NCBI GenBank assembly: GCA_049644265.1
Contig: JBARRO010000137.1
Location: 1-55,210 of the forward strand
Source of the DNA: JBARRO01 sp049644265
GTDB lineage: Bacteria > Bacteroidota > Ignavibacteria > UBA10030
Direction of reading: 5' to 3'
Length of the DNA: 55,210 nt
Every line of letters starts with the position of its first letter. The first letter of the stretch is position 1. The notes beneath the pieces are model-generated. The model searched no databases and was not told the DNA's origin. It saw only the letters and a list, made by a program, of their open reading frames with translations. Position numbers and translations under genes: made by a program. Below, in pieces: positions 40,926 to 48,459 of this stretch.

Positions 40926-41615
40926 TCAGTTCTTTTTTCGCAGTCCAAATATTGCCGTTCCAACACGGATGATTGTGGCACCTTCCTCGATCGCCACCTC
41001 GAAGTCATGGGTCATTCCCATGGATAGCTGCTCCATGGCAACATTCTTTATTCCCTCCCCTTCAATCTCCTTTTTCAGCCCTGCAACGCGTCGAAATGAC
41101 GAACGCGAGTCGTTCGGATCGTCCGAAAACGGACCCATGGTCATGAGTCCCCTGATCTTCACCCGGTCGTACTCCGCAACTTCTCTGACGAACCCCAGGA
41201 CATGCTCTGGCATTACTCCATATTTCGTGGCTTCGTCCGTCGTATGAACTTCCACGAGAACGTCGATTGTCCTTTCGGCATGCTCAGCACGCTTTTGCAG
41301 CTCCCGCGCCGCCTCGAGGGAGTCGAGGGAATGGATCAGGCGGACATAGTCGACGATGTACTTAGCCTTGTTCGATTGAAGATGGCCGATGAAATGCCAC
41401 CGGGGACCTTCGGGCAGCTTCTTTCGCTTCTCCTGGAGTTCCTGGACATAGTTCTCTCCGAAATCGACCAGGCCCTCAGCGAGCACCTCCCTTATCTGGT
41501 CCACCCCAAAAGTTTTGCTAACTGCAACAATCTGGATCTCGTCCGATTTTCTGCCGCATCGGGTGCAAGTCTGTTCGATGCGATTCCTCAAAATATTGAG
41601 GTTTTCCGCAATCAT
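40926..41615 (-). CDS. yggS: YggS-family pyridoxal phosphate homeostasis protein
   Basis: This 229-residue PLP-binding TIM-barrel protein keeps vitamin B6 pools balanced. The PLP lysine lies in IQIVAVSKTFGVDQI (residue about 34), followed by DFGENYVQE and RWHFIGHLQSNKAKYI. Near the C-terminus LSMGMTHDFEVAIEEGATIIRVGTAIFG is conserved. Length is standard. It is the first gene of the divIVA-ileS-lspA block, equivalent to Bacillus ylmE. A promoter with TTGATT-N17-TATATT lies 19-47 bp upstream, so the whole block down to rluD may start here. Confidence 0.95.
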   Translation of the reverse strand: MIAENLNILRNRIEQTCTRCGRKSDEIQIVAVSKTFGVDQIREVLAEGLVDFGENYVQELQEKRKKLPEGPRWHFIGHLQSNKAKYIVDYVRLIHSLDSLEAARELQKRAEHAERTIDVLVEVHTTDEATKYGVMPEHVLGFVREVAEYDRVKIRGLMTMGPFSDDPNDSRSSFRRVAGLKKEIEGEGIKNVAMEQLSMGMTHDFEVAIEEGATIIRVGTAIFGLRKKN

Positions 41616-41633
41616 TTCCCTTCATAAAATTGT

Positions 41634-41662
41634 AATATACTTGAGAACTGTGCGAAAATCAA
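41634..41662 (-). promoter_or_regulatory. Promoter for yggS and the divIVA-ileS block
   Basis: TTGATT, 17 bp and TATATT on the minus strand, close ahead of the yggS start codon. Confidence 0.75.
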
Positions 41663-41721
41663 CCGGAAAAAGAATAGTCTCATGCCCAGCATGCGCTTGC
41701 GCACCCCTTTTCAATCGTTAC

Positions 41722-41750
41722 TTGACTTCGACTCCAATTATTGTTTTATT
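41722..41750 (+). promoter_or_regulatory. Promoter for the TPR gene
   Basis: TTGACT, 17 bp and TTTATT on the plus strand, about 48 bp before the start codon. It is divergent from the yggS promoter. Confidence 0.65.
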
Positions 41751-41797
41751 GGCAGCAGGTAGAACGATGATTTTTGGAACAGGTTTTGGAGAGCAGA

Positions 41798-43210
41798 ATG
41801 GCTGACAACGACCGTTTTGACGATGAGCAACCTCCCAGACCTAACGATTACTCCGACGACGACCTCCGCCGGTTCCAGGAGATGCTTCGAAAGGACGGAA
41901 AGGACATCAACAGTCCGGAAGCCCTTGAGGAGATTATCCAGTTCTACTTCGAGCATGAAAAGTTTGACGAGGCATTAGGCTATACGGAGCGTCTTCTTTC
42001 CTTCGAACCATTCAATTCCGATGCCTGGCAACGGAAGGGAATGATCCTCAACAACCTCTTCAAATACGAAGAGGCCCTCGAGTCCTACAAGAAGGCCCTG
42101 AGTCTCAATCCCACAGATCCCGAAATCCTTATTAATTGCGGGATTACGCTCGATAATCTGAACCGCGTGGAAGATGCCATGAAATCGTTCGATGAGGCAT
42201 TGTTGCTCGACCCCTCGAACGAGGACGCGATGTTCCACCGCGGTGTCACACTTGAGAAACTCGACAAACTCGAGGAAGCTGTGGAAGTTTTCCGCCAGAT
42301 TCTGAGCATCAATACGGACCACTACGACGCCTGGTACGAGCTTGGGTACTGCTATGATTTCCTCGACAATCTTGAGGAATCAGTCCGGTGCTATGACGAG
42401 CACTTGAACCGGGATCCGTTCAACTTCAACGCCTGGTATAACCGTGGCATCGTGTTGAACCGGCTGGGCCGATATACCAAGTCGATTGAGAGCTATGAGT
42501 TTGCGCTTGCCATCAAGGAGGACTTCCCCTCGGCGTGGTACAATATGGGGAATGCGTTTGCAAACCTGGGACGGCTGCATGATGCAATTCAGTGTTTCAA
42601 AACGACACTTCAGTATGAGCCAAGCGATGTTCCTGCCCTCCACAATCTCGGGAATGCATTCGAGGAGCTCAGCGACTACAAAGAAGCCATATCGTATTTC
42701 ACGTTGGCGCTTAAGTACGACCAGAAACACTACGAATCCCTGTTCGGCCGCGGTTGCTGCTACGACGCAATGAACCAGCCACGCAAGGCGCTGATGGACT
42801 ACAAGAAAGCCCTCACGCTCTGCGCTGACTATCCAGAACTCTGGTACTCACGCGCCGACGCTGAATACAACCTCGGAAAATTTGACGATTGCCTCGAAAG
42901 CTACCGGATGGTCCTCAAACTGGATCCCCGGAATGCGGAGGCATGGTTTGACTACGGCGATACCCTGCTCGAGCTTGGCGTCATTGAGAGCGCCCTGCGT
43001 GCCCTCGACGAAAGCCTGTCGCTTGACGCAAAGTTTGCTCCCGCGCACTTCAGCAAGGGACGATTGATGCTTACGCTCGGGGAAAAGAAGGACGCCGCAA
43101 CGTCATTCCGGACGGCATTCGGACTCCAACCCGAGCTGCGAAAAGAATTCGACAGCCAGTTTCCGGAGCTGGCCGGGTCAAGAGCGTTTTCCCGCCTCCT
43201 CAAGAACTAG
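41798..43210 (+). CDS. Large TPR-repeat protein
   Basis: This 470-residue protein is made of about a dozen tetratricopeptide repeats after an acidic N-terminus (ADNDRFDDEQPPRPNDYSDD). Examples are SDAWQRKGMILNNLFKYEEA, NFNAWYNRGIVLNRLGRYTK and EAWFDYGDTLLELGVIESA. There is no signal peptide or enzymatic domain. ATG 41798 with GGAGAG upstream is preferred over a TTG 24 bp before it. It is a scaffold or adaptor of unknown partners. aroE follows after 43 bp on the same strand. Confidence 0.9.
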   Translation: MADNDRFDDEQPPRPNDYSDDDLRRFQEMLRKDGKDINSPEALEEIIQFYFEHEKFDEALGYTERLLSFEPFNSDAWQRKGMILNNLFKYEEALESYKKALSLNPTDPEILINCGITLDNLNRVEDAMKSFDEALLLDPSNEDAMFHRGVTLEKLDKLEEAVEVFRQILSINTDHYDAWYELGYCYDFLDNLEESVRCYDEHLNRDPFNFNAWYNRGIVLNRLGRYTKSIESYEFALAIKEDFPSAWYNMGNAFANLGRLHDAIQCFKTTLQYEPSDVPALHNLGNAFEELSDYKEAISYFTLALKYDQKHYESLFGRGCCYDAMNQPRKALMDYKKALTLCADYPELWYSRADAEYNLGKFDDCLESYRMVLKLDPRNAEAWFDYGDTLLELGVIESALRALDESLSLDAKFAPAHFSKGRLMLTLGEKKDAATSFRTAFGLQPELRKEFDSQFPELAGSRAFSRLLKN

Positions 43211-43253
43211 CCCGCATTCTTCTTCCCCCATTTATTTGTATCTTGGGATAGCC

Positions 43254-44111
43254 ATGACCACTGGTTCTCAAAAGCGGTACGGGATCATCGGCCATCCGAT
43301 CGGACACTCCCTTTCCCCGCTCCTTTATACCACTGCATTTCGCCTTTGCGGCCTCAGCCACACGTACGAATCCTTCGACCTGGAGCGATCAAAACTTGCG
43401 GACGACTTTCGGCGACTGTTGGATGAAGGATATGCGGGATTCAACGTGACGATTCCACACAAAGAATCGATCATGCAGCACCTTTCCGAAATAGACCCCG
43501 AGGCGACGGCTGTGGGAGCGGTGAATACGATCGTCGTCCGCGAATCGGGAACACTGGGGCTCAATACGGATGTGTATGGCGTGACCAAGCTCTTCGAACC
43601 ATCCCGAAGGCACATCAACGGAAAGGATGTGCTGCTTCTCGGAGCTGGCGGAGCGGCTCGCGCAGCGGTTGTTGCCCTCCAAAAGAACTTCCACCCATCA
43701 CATATCCTTCTGGCATCACGTTCGTCGGAGCGGGGAAAGAAATTTGCGGGATCATTTCCTTCGATTCCGATTGAGGTGACCGATTTTTCCGTCCCGCGAC
43801 TTCAGGTCGCCGCGCGTTCCTGTTCCGTCATTGTGAATACAACTCCGATTGGCATGCACCCTCGAGTTGAAGAATCTCCTCTCCCGAAGGAAGTTCAGAT
43901 CTCGAGCAGCCACCTCGTCATCGACTTGATTTACACGCCATTCGAGACTACATTCATGAGTGATGCGGCACGAGCCGGAGCGACAAGTGTGGGAGGGGTA
44001 GAGATGCTGCTGCATCAAGCAGCGAGGGCGTTTGAGATGTGGACGGGGATGAAGATGCCTGTAGAGGAGGTGAGGAAGGTGGTGGAGAGGAAATTGAGGG
44101 ACAAAGTTTAA
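43254..44111 (+). CDS. aroE: Shikimate dehydrogenase
   Basis: The 285-residue enzyme reduces 3-dehydroshikimate to shikimate with NADPH in aromatic amino-acid synthesis. The substrate pocket has IGHPIGHSLSP near residue 14 and GFNVTIPHKESIM with the catalytic Lys. Rossmann motif LLGAGGAARAAV lies near residue 127, and VNTTPIGMHPR near 200. The C-terminal GVEMLLHQAARAFEMWTG is conserved. ATG 43254 is taken as the start; the ribosome site is weak. The last codons and stop run into a heptad array. Confidence 0.96.
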   Translation: MTTGSQKRYGIIGHPIGHSLSPLLYTTAFRLCGLSHTYESFDLERSKLADDFRRLLDEGYAGFNVTIPHKESIMQHLSEIDPEATAVGAVNTIVVRESGTLGLNTDVYGVTKLFEPSRRHINGKDVLLLGAGGAARAAVVALQKNFHPSHILLASRSSERGKKFAGSFPSIPIEVTDFSVPRLQVAARSCSVIVNTTPIGMHPRVEESPLPKEVQISSSHLVIDLIYTPFETTFMSDAARAGATSVGGVEMLLHQAARAFEMWTGMKMPVEEVRKVVERKLRDKV

Positions 44112-44165
44112 GGTTTGGAGTTTCAAGTTTAGAGTTTGGAGTTCAAAGTTCAAAGTTAGTGTTTA
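44103..44165. repeat. Heptad array, core NNAGTTT, overlapping the aroE stop
   Basis: Nine units: AAAGTTT, AAGGTTT, GGAGTTT, CAAGTTT, AGAGTTT, GGAGTTC, AAAGTTC, AAAGTTA, GTGTTTA. The aroE stop codon (44109-44111) lies in the first units. It shares its word with 39441-39489. Confidence 0.88.
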
Positions 44166-44222
44166 AGGTCGGGTTCAAAGATCAAGGCGTAATTCGTTTT
44201 TCTTATTTGACAATCCCCCAAC

Positions 44223-45068
44223 ATGCTTTCGCCTGAACTTCAGCTCAAATACACACAGCTCAAATCAATTCTCAATGAAATGGGGAGCGTTGCTATCGGG
44301 TTCTCGGGCGGCATCGACAGCACGTTGTTGATCAGAGTTGCGACGGAAGTGCTGGGAAACAACGCGCTTGCGGTCATTGGGCGGTCAGAGACTTATCCGT
44401 CGCGGGAGTTCGAAGAGGCGATTGCGATGGCGCAAAGCTTCGGATCCCGGTATCGGGTGGTCAACACAGAAGAGACGGACGACCTGAAGTTCCAAGTGAA
44501 TCCCCCGAACAGGTGCTACTTCTGCAAAACAGAGCTGTTCGGGAAGCTCGGACAGATGGCGCAAGAGGAGAACATCCGGTGGATTGCCGACGGGACCATT
44601 ACCGACGACCTCGGGGATTTCCGGCCGGGGATGAAAGCAAAGGCTGAGAAAAACGTGAGATCTCCGCTGCTCGAGGCCGGGTTCTCAAAAGACGATGTGC
44701 GGGTTGTAGCAAAAGAGTTGGGAATTGCATGCTGGGACAAGCCGTCTTTCGCCTGTCTCGCTTCGCGTTTCCCGTACGGCTATGGTATTACGAAGGAGAA
44801 TCTTATGAAAGTCGACCAGGCAGAATCCTTTATGCGCGATCTGGGATTCCGTTTTTTCCGCGTGCGACATCACGATGACAACACGGCACGGCTGGAAATC
44901 GGCAAGGAAGATTTTCAGAAAATCTTCGACGACGAGACGCGCCGCAGCATTGTCGAACGCATGAAGGCCATTGGCTATAAGTACGTCACGCTCGATCTGC
45001 AGGGGTACCGCACCGGCTCGATGAATGAAGTCCTGACAGAATCAGAAAAACAAACCTACACAAAGTAA
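44223..45068 (+). CDS. larE: ATP-dependent sacrificial sulfur transferase LarE-like
   Basis: This 281-residue protein has the PP-loop signature GFSGGIDSTLLIRVA (residues about 26-40) of the AANH superfamily, and the LarE blocks NPPNRCYFCKTELF (93-106) and DKPSFACLASRFPYG (172-186). In lactobacilli LarE adenylates the pyridinium dicarboxylate precursor and donates sulfur from its own cysteine to build the nickel-pincer cofactor of lactate racemase. Cys178 in FACLASR is at the expected place. C98, C101 and C170 are also present; whether an iron-sulfur version applies cannot be decided here. No larA, larB or larC is in the window, so the role may differ. Confidence 0.92.
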   Translation: MLSPELQLKYTQLKSILNEMGSVAIGFSGGIDSTLLIRVATEVLGNNALAVIGRSETYPSREFEEAIAMAQSFGSRYRVVNTEETDDLKFQVNPPNRCYFCKTELFGKLGQMAQEENIRWIADGTITDDLGDFRPGMKAKAEKNVRSPLLEAGFSKDDVRVVAKELGIACWDKPSFACLASRFPYGYGITKENLMKVDQAESFMRDLGFRFFRVRHHDDNTARLEIGKEDFQKIFDDETRRSIVERMKAIGYKYVTLDLQGYRTGSMNEVLTESEKQTYTK

Positions 45069-45071
45069 CGG

Positions 45072-45091
45072 GGATTCCGGCACCGGAATCC
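45072..45091. other. Perfect hairpin between larE and the M2 peptidase
   Basis: GGATTCCGG and CCGGAATCC pair fully around CA. There is no U tract, so an intrinsic terminator is doubtful; an RNA processing or stability element is possible. Confidence 0.55.
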
Positions 45092-45165
45092 GATTGATGG
45101 AAACGCTCTCCGATGATCTCCAGGAGCACACATCCTCAACATTCTTTCCTTCAGAAGGTGATCCG

Positions 45166-47010
45166 ATGAAACCACGCAACCTCTTCTCTGCGGCAGTTTC
45201 TTTTCGAGTGTTGTTCCTGCTCGTTTGCGCGATGTTATTCCAGATTCCTTCGAATGCCCAACGTTCCCGCGGTTCAAAGCCTACCGTTCAGGAGGCAGCC
45301 GCATTCGTCGATTCGGCAGAACATCGTTTGATGGAGCTCTGGGTCAAATCCAGTCGCGCATCGTGGGTGCAGAGCACGTTCATCACTGACGACACGGAAG
45401 CACTTTCTGCGGATGCGCAGAAAGATTTGACGGCGGCGACGGTGGAGCTTGCCAAGGCCTCCACACGCTACGACAGATTAAAGCTCCCCTACGATCTCGA
45501 CAGGAAGATCAAACTCCTGAAATTGTCCCTCTCCCTTCCGGCCCCGAGCAATCCTGCAGACCAGACTGCCCTCACACAGATCGCGGTTTCTCTGGAGAGC
45601 GACTACGGAAAGGGCCGATTCTCCACGGGCGCGGCAGACAGCAAATCAGTCGATCTGAATGAGGCTTCACGGATTCTCGCGTCATCCCGCAACCCCGACT
45701 CGCTTCTGATGATGTGGAAGGGTTGGCACACCGTGAGCGTGCCCATGCGAGAACGCTACACGCGACTTGTGGATCTATCGAACAAAGGAGCCAAGGAATT
45801 GGGGTTTGCGGACCTCGGAGCCCTTTGGCGGTCGAACTACGACATGCCGCCCGATCAGTTCGCCGCCGAAGTCGAACGGCTTTGGCAACAAGTAAGACCG
45901 CTCTACGAGGCGCTTCACGCGCATGTGCGGGCTTCGCTTTCCAAGCGCTACGGCAAAGATGCCGTCCCGCCAGAAGGACCGATTCCTGCACAACTCCTTG
46001 GTAACATGTGGGCTCAAAGCTGGCTCAATATTTATCCGCTCGTTGCCCCGCCGGAAGGAGATCCCGGGTACGACCTCACACAGATTCTCGTCTCGAAGAA
46101 GATCAACGACAGGGAAATGGTGGGATTTGGAGAGCGCTTCTTTGTCTCGCTCGGCTTCGACCCCTTGCCAAAATCGTTCTGGGACCGATCTCTTTTTACG
46201 AAGCCGGTTGACCACGAGGTGGTTTGTCACGCGAGCGCCTGGGATATCGACAGCAAGGACGATCTTCGGATCAAAATGTGCATTGAAATCAACGAAGAGG
46301 ATTTCACGACGATCCATCATGAGCTGGGCCATAATTTTTACCAGCGGGCCTACAAGGACCAGCCGCCACTGTACCAAGGCAGTGCAAACGACGGCTTCCA
46401 CGAAGCCCTCGGAGATGCTGTCGCGCTTTCGATTACACCTGAGTATCTCAAACAAATCGGACTCATCGACAAGGTCTCCGATCCCAAGGGTGATCTTGGT
46501 CTGCTTATGAAGCTTGCCCTCGACAAGATTGCGTTTCTCCCGTTCGGCCTGCTTGTCGACCAGTGGCGGTGGAAGGTCTTCTCGGGGGAAATCAAACCTT
46601 CGGATTACAACAAGAGCTGGTGGCAACTGCGGGAAACATATCAGGGCGTACGTGCTCCGCTGGCGAGGTCGGAAAACGACTTCGACCCGGGTGCCAAATA
46701 TCATGTCGCTGCCAGCGTTCCGTATACCCGCTATTTCCTGGCGACGATTTATCAGTTCCAGTTCTTCCGGGCTCTTTGTCGCGAAGCCGGAGTGACAGGG
46801 CCGTTGCATCGTGCCTCATTCTACGGCAACAAAAAGGTGGGCGGCAAGCTGAAGCAAATGATGGCCATGGGACAGAGCCGGCCCTGGCCCGAAGCCCTGG
46901 AAGCGCTCACAGGAGAACGCCAGCTCGACGCAACGGCAATCATCGATTATTTTGCGCCGTTGAAGAAGTGGCTGGATGAACAGAACAAGGGAAACAAAGT
47001 CGGGTACTAG
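45166..47010 (+). CDS. M2-family zinc dipeptidyl carboxypeptidase (ACE-like), exported
   Basis: This 614-residue exported metallopeptidase has a signal peptide (VLFLLVCAMLFQIPSNAQ). Angiotensin-converting-enzyme-like helices make up most of the protein. The zinc site is HHELGHNFYQRAY, that is HExxH, and the third ligand Glu lies in GFHEALGD about 25 residues later. The C-terminal third has VPYTRYFLATIYQFQFFRALC, typical of M2. It likely removes dipeptides from the C-termini of peptides in the periplasm. ATG 45166 is chosen because the signal peptide starts there and GAAGG precedes it; an upstream frame is open but not conserved in type. It shows no operon partner. Confidence 0.93.
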   Translation: MKPRNLFSAAVSFRVLFLLVCAMLFQIPSNAQRSRGSKPTVQEAAAFVDSAEHRLMELWVKSSRASWVQSTFITDDTEALSADAQKDLTAATVELAKASTRYDRLKLPYDLDRKIKLLKLSLSLPAPSNPADQTALTQIAVSLESDYGKGRFSTGAADSKSVDLNEASRILASSRNPDSLLMMWKGWHTVSVPMRERYTRLVDLSNKGAKELGFADLGALWRSNYDMPPDQFAAEVERLWQQVRPLYEALHAHVRASLSKRYGKDAVPPEGPIPAQLLGNMWAQSWLNIYPLVAPPEGDPGYDLTQILVSKKINDREMVGFGERFFVSLGFDPLPKSFWDRSLFTKPVDHEVVCHASAWDIDSKDDLRIKMCIEINEEDFTTIHHELGHNFYQRAYKDQPPLYQGSANDGFHEALGDAVALSITPEYLKQIGLIDKVSDPKGDLGLLMKLALDKIAFLPFGLLVDQWRWKVFSGEIKPSDYNKSWWQLRETYQGVRAPLARSENDFDPGAKYHVAASVPYTRYFLATIYQFQFFRALCREAGVTGPLHRASFYGNKKVGGKLKQMMAMGQSRPWPEALEALTGERQLDATAIIDYFAPLKKWLDEQNKGNKVGY

Positions 47011-47039
47011 GCTCCCGAATTTGCCTGATAGACCAAATC

Positions 47040-47816
47040 TTGCAGACAATCGCATTGGAACGCAGGATTACGTTTGTCAATCACGCCACTCTTCTGATTG
47101 AAATAGACGGCGCCTCCATCCTTACCGATCCCATCTATGGTCTGATGGTGAGCCCCGTTGTGCCCAGACTCCGGCGGCCGGGAATTCCGTTTGACGACCT
47201 CCCTCCCATCGACCTGATCCTCATTTCCCACAATCATTACGACCATCTCCACCTGAGAACCCTCCGCCGTTTAGCCCGGAGAAACCCGTCAACAATTATT
47301 CTGCCGGCTGGCGATACAAAGTACGGACGCCGCGCAGGGTTTCAGGATATCGCAGAGACTCAGTGGTGGGAGTCGGTTGAACGAAAAGGCGCCCGAATCA
47401 CCGCCGTTCCGGCGAAACATCTGGCCGGACGGTTTCCGTGGGGCCGGAACAGATCCATCTGCAACGGCTACGTTGTCGAGGCGGGCGATACAGCCCTGTA
47501 CTATGCGGGCGATACCGGATATTCCGAAACATTCAAAGAGATCGGGAAGCGATTCGAGCTCGACGGAGCACTACTTCCGATCGGCGCCTACAAACCCTAC
47601 GACTGGTTCCGTGAAATTCATCTGAACCCGCGTACCGCTGTTCAGGCATTCCTCGACCTCCAGGCAAAGTTCCTCGTTCCCTATCATTGGGGGACGTTCA
47701 AGATCAGCGACGAACCAATGAGCGAACCACCTGCTTTTCTCAAGCAAGAGGCGGAGAGATCCGGCATCTCCGATCGGGTTCACATCCTCAAGAACGGCGA
47801 ATTCTTTGCATGGTGA
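47040..47816 (+). CDS. MBL-fold metal-dependent hydrolase (UlaG/NAPE-PLD-like)
   Basis: This 258-residue metallo-beta-lactamase-fold protein has LILISHNHYDHLHLRTL, the HxHxDH metal motif. Additional ligands lie in YYAGDTGYSETF and in the late VPYHWGTF. The N-terminus ITFVNHATLLIEIDGASILTDPIY and the conserved ALLPIGAYKPYDWFREIHLNP match the group that includes N-acyl-phosphatidylethanolamine phospholipase D. A lipid phosphodiesterase role is possible but not shown. The start is probably TTG 47040, as no ATG lies upstream in frame, and the ribosome site is weak. A nonad repeat starts 3 bp after its stop. Confidence 0.9.
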   Translation: MQTIALERRITFVNHATLLIEIDGASILTDPIYGLMVSPVVPRLRRPGIPFDDLPPIDLILISHNHYDHLHLRTLRRLARRNPSTIILPAGDTKYGRRAGFQDIAETQWWESVERKGARITAVPAKHLAGRFPWGRNRSICNGYVVEAGDTALYYAGDTGYSETFKEIGKRFELDGALLPIGAYKPYDWFREIHLNPRTAVQAFLDLQAKFLVPYHWGTFKISDEPMSEPPAFLKQEAERSGISDRVHILKNGEFFAW

Positions 47817-47818
47817 AA

Positions 47819-47857
47819 CCACGAATAGACACGAATACGACGAATGGCACGAATAAC
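47819..47857. repeat. Nonad array, core ACGAATANN
   Basis: Units are ACGAATAGAC (10 bp), ACGAATACG, ACGAATGGC, ACGAATAAC, beginning just after the hydrolase stop codon. Confidence 0.75.
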
Positions 47858-47886
47858 ACTAGTAGCCATCTCAAAAATAATGTTTG

Positions 47887-47970
47887 GCCACAAAAAGCAC
47901 AAAAGTCACAAAAACTTTGTCATTATTTGTTCAGGAGATTCCTTTTGTGCATTGTGTGCCTTTTGGGGCA
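47887..47970. repeat. Inverted pair of CACAAAANN nonads
   Basis: CACAAAAAG, CACAAAAGT, CACAAAAAC at 47887-47918 face CTTTTGTGC, ATTGTGTGC, CTTTTGGGG at 47942-47970. The two halves form an imperfect inverted repeat. The rest of the 47817-48027 stretch shows nothing else. Confidence 0.7.
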
Positions 47971-48027
47971 AATCGTTTTGAGTTGGGGTCTCATAATAAC
48001 TGAGGTAAGAGTTCAATCTTGACCTTC

Positions 48028-48056
48028 TTGACTTTTGAATGAGATTCTTCTACCTT
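48028..48056 (+). promoter_or_regulatory. Promoter of the metal-efflux operon
   Basis: TTGACT, 17 bp, TACCTT. The start point would fall inside or next to the operator at 48061-48078, a normal arrangement for ArsR/SmtB repression. Confidence 0.7.
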
Positions 48057-48060
48057 AATG

Positions 48061-48078
48061 ATTGAACAACTGCTCAAT
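48061..48078 (+). promoter_or_regulatory. SmtB/ArsR-type operator
   Basis: ATTGAACAACTGCTCAAT is an 18-bp imperfect palindrome whose half-sites (TGAACA / TG-TCA) resemble the operators of SmtB, ZiaR and CzrA. It lies 18 bp before the repressor gene and just after its promoter. Confidence 0.75.
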
Positions 48079-48095
48079 CGTTTGTTTATCAGACC

Positions 48096-48437
48096 ATGAA
48101 ATCAGGACGACACAACCACCAGGTGGAGATTCGATCGGCCCTGAAGGCGGTCGCAAACGCGGACCAGATTGCGGACATGAGCGAGACCTTCAAGGTCCTC
48201 AGTGATCCCACCCGCCTCAAAATCGTCATCGCACTGACAAAAGAAGAGCTGTGCACCTTCGACATCGCCGAGGTGCTCGGAGTGTCGGAGTCCGCGGTAT
48301 CCCACCAGTTACGTTTGCTGAAGACGCTCAGACTCGTCAAGCAGCGAAAAGACGGCAAGATGGTCTTTTACTCTCTCGACGATGAACACATTGAGGACCT
48401 GATTCGGGTCGCAACAAGGCATATTTCGGAGGAGTGA
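48096..48437 (+). CDS. ArsR/SmtB-family metal-sensing repressor
   Basis: This 113-residue winged-helix repressor has the recognition helix ESAVSHQLRLLKTLRLV and wing KQRKDGKMVFYSL. The alpha-5 metal site is complete: D-x-H-x(10)-H-x(2)-E in DEHIEDLIRVATRHISE, the zinc site of SmtB and ZiaR. A cysteine in EELCTFDIAEVL sits in the alpha-3 position used by CadC/SmtB-type sensors, but its usual partner cysteine is absent there. Metal binding should release it from the operator directly upstream and allow expression of the P-type ATPase that follows after 22 bp. Zinc is the most likely signal, with lead or cadmium possible. Confidence 0.93.
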   Translation: MKSGRHNHQVEIRSALKAVANADQIADMSETFKVLSDPTRLKIVIALTKEELCTFDIAEVLGVSESAVSHQLRLLKTLRLVKQRKDGKMVFYSLDDEHIEDLIRVATRHISEE

Positions 48438-48459
48438 GCGCACTTCGAGGGACGAAACC

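Noticed and set aside
45775..46809. A 344-codon minus-strand frame
   Set aside because: It is the shadow of the M2 peptidase, which has an intact zinc site in the other strand.
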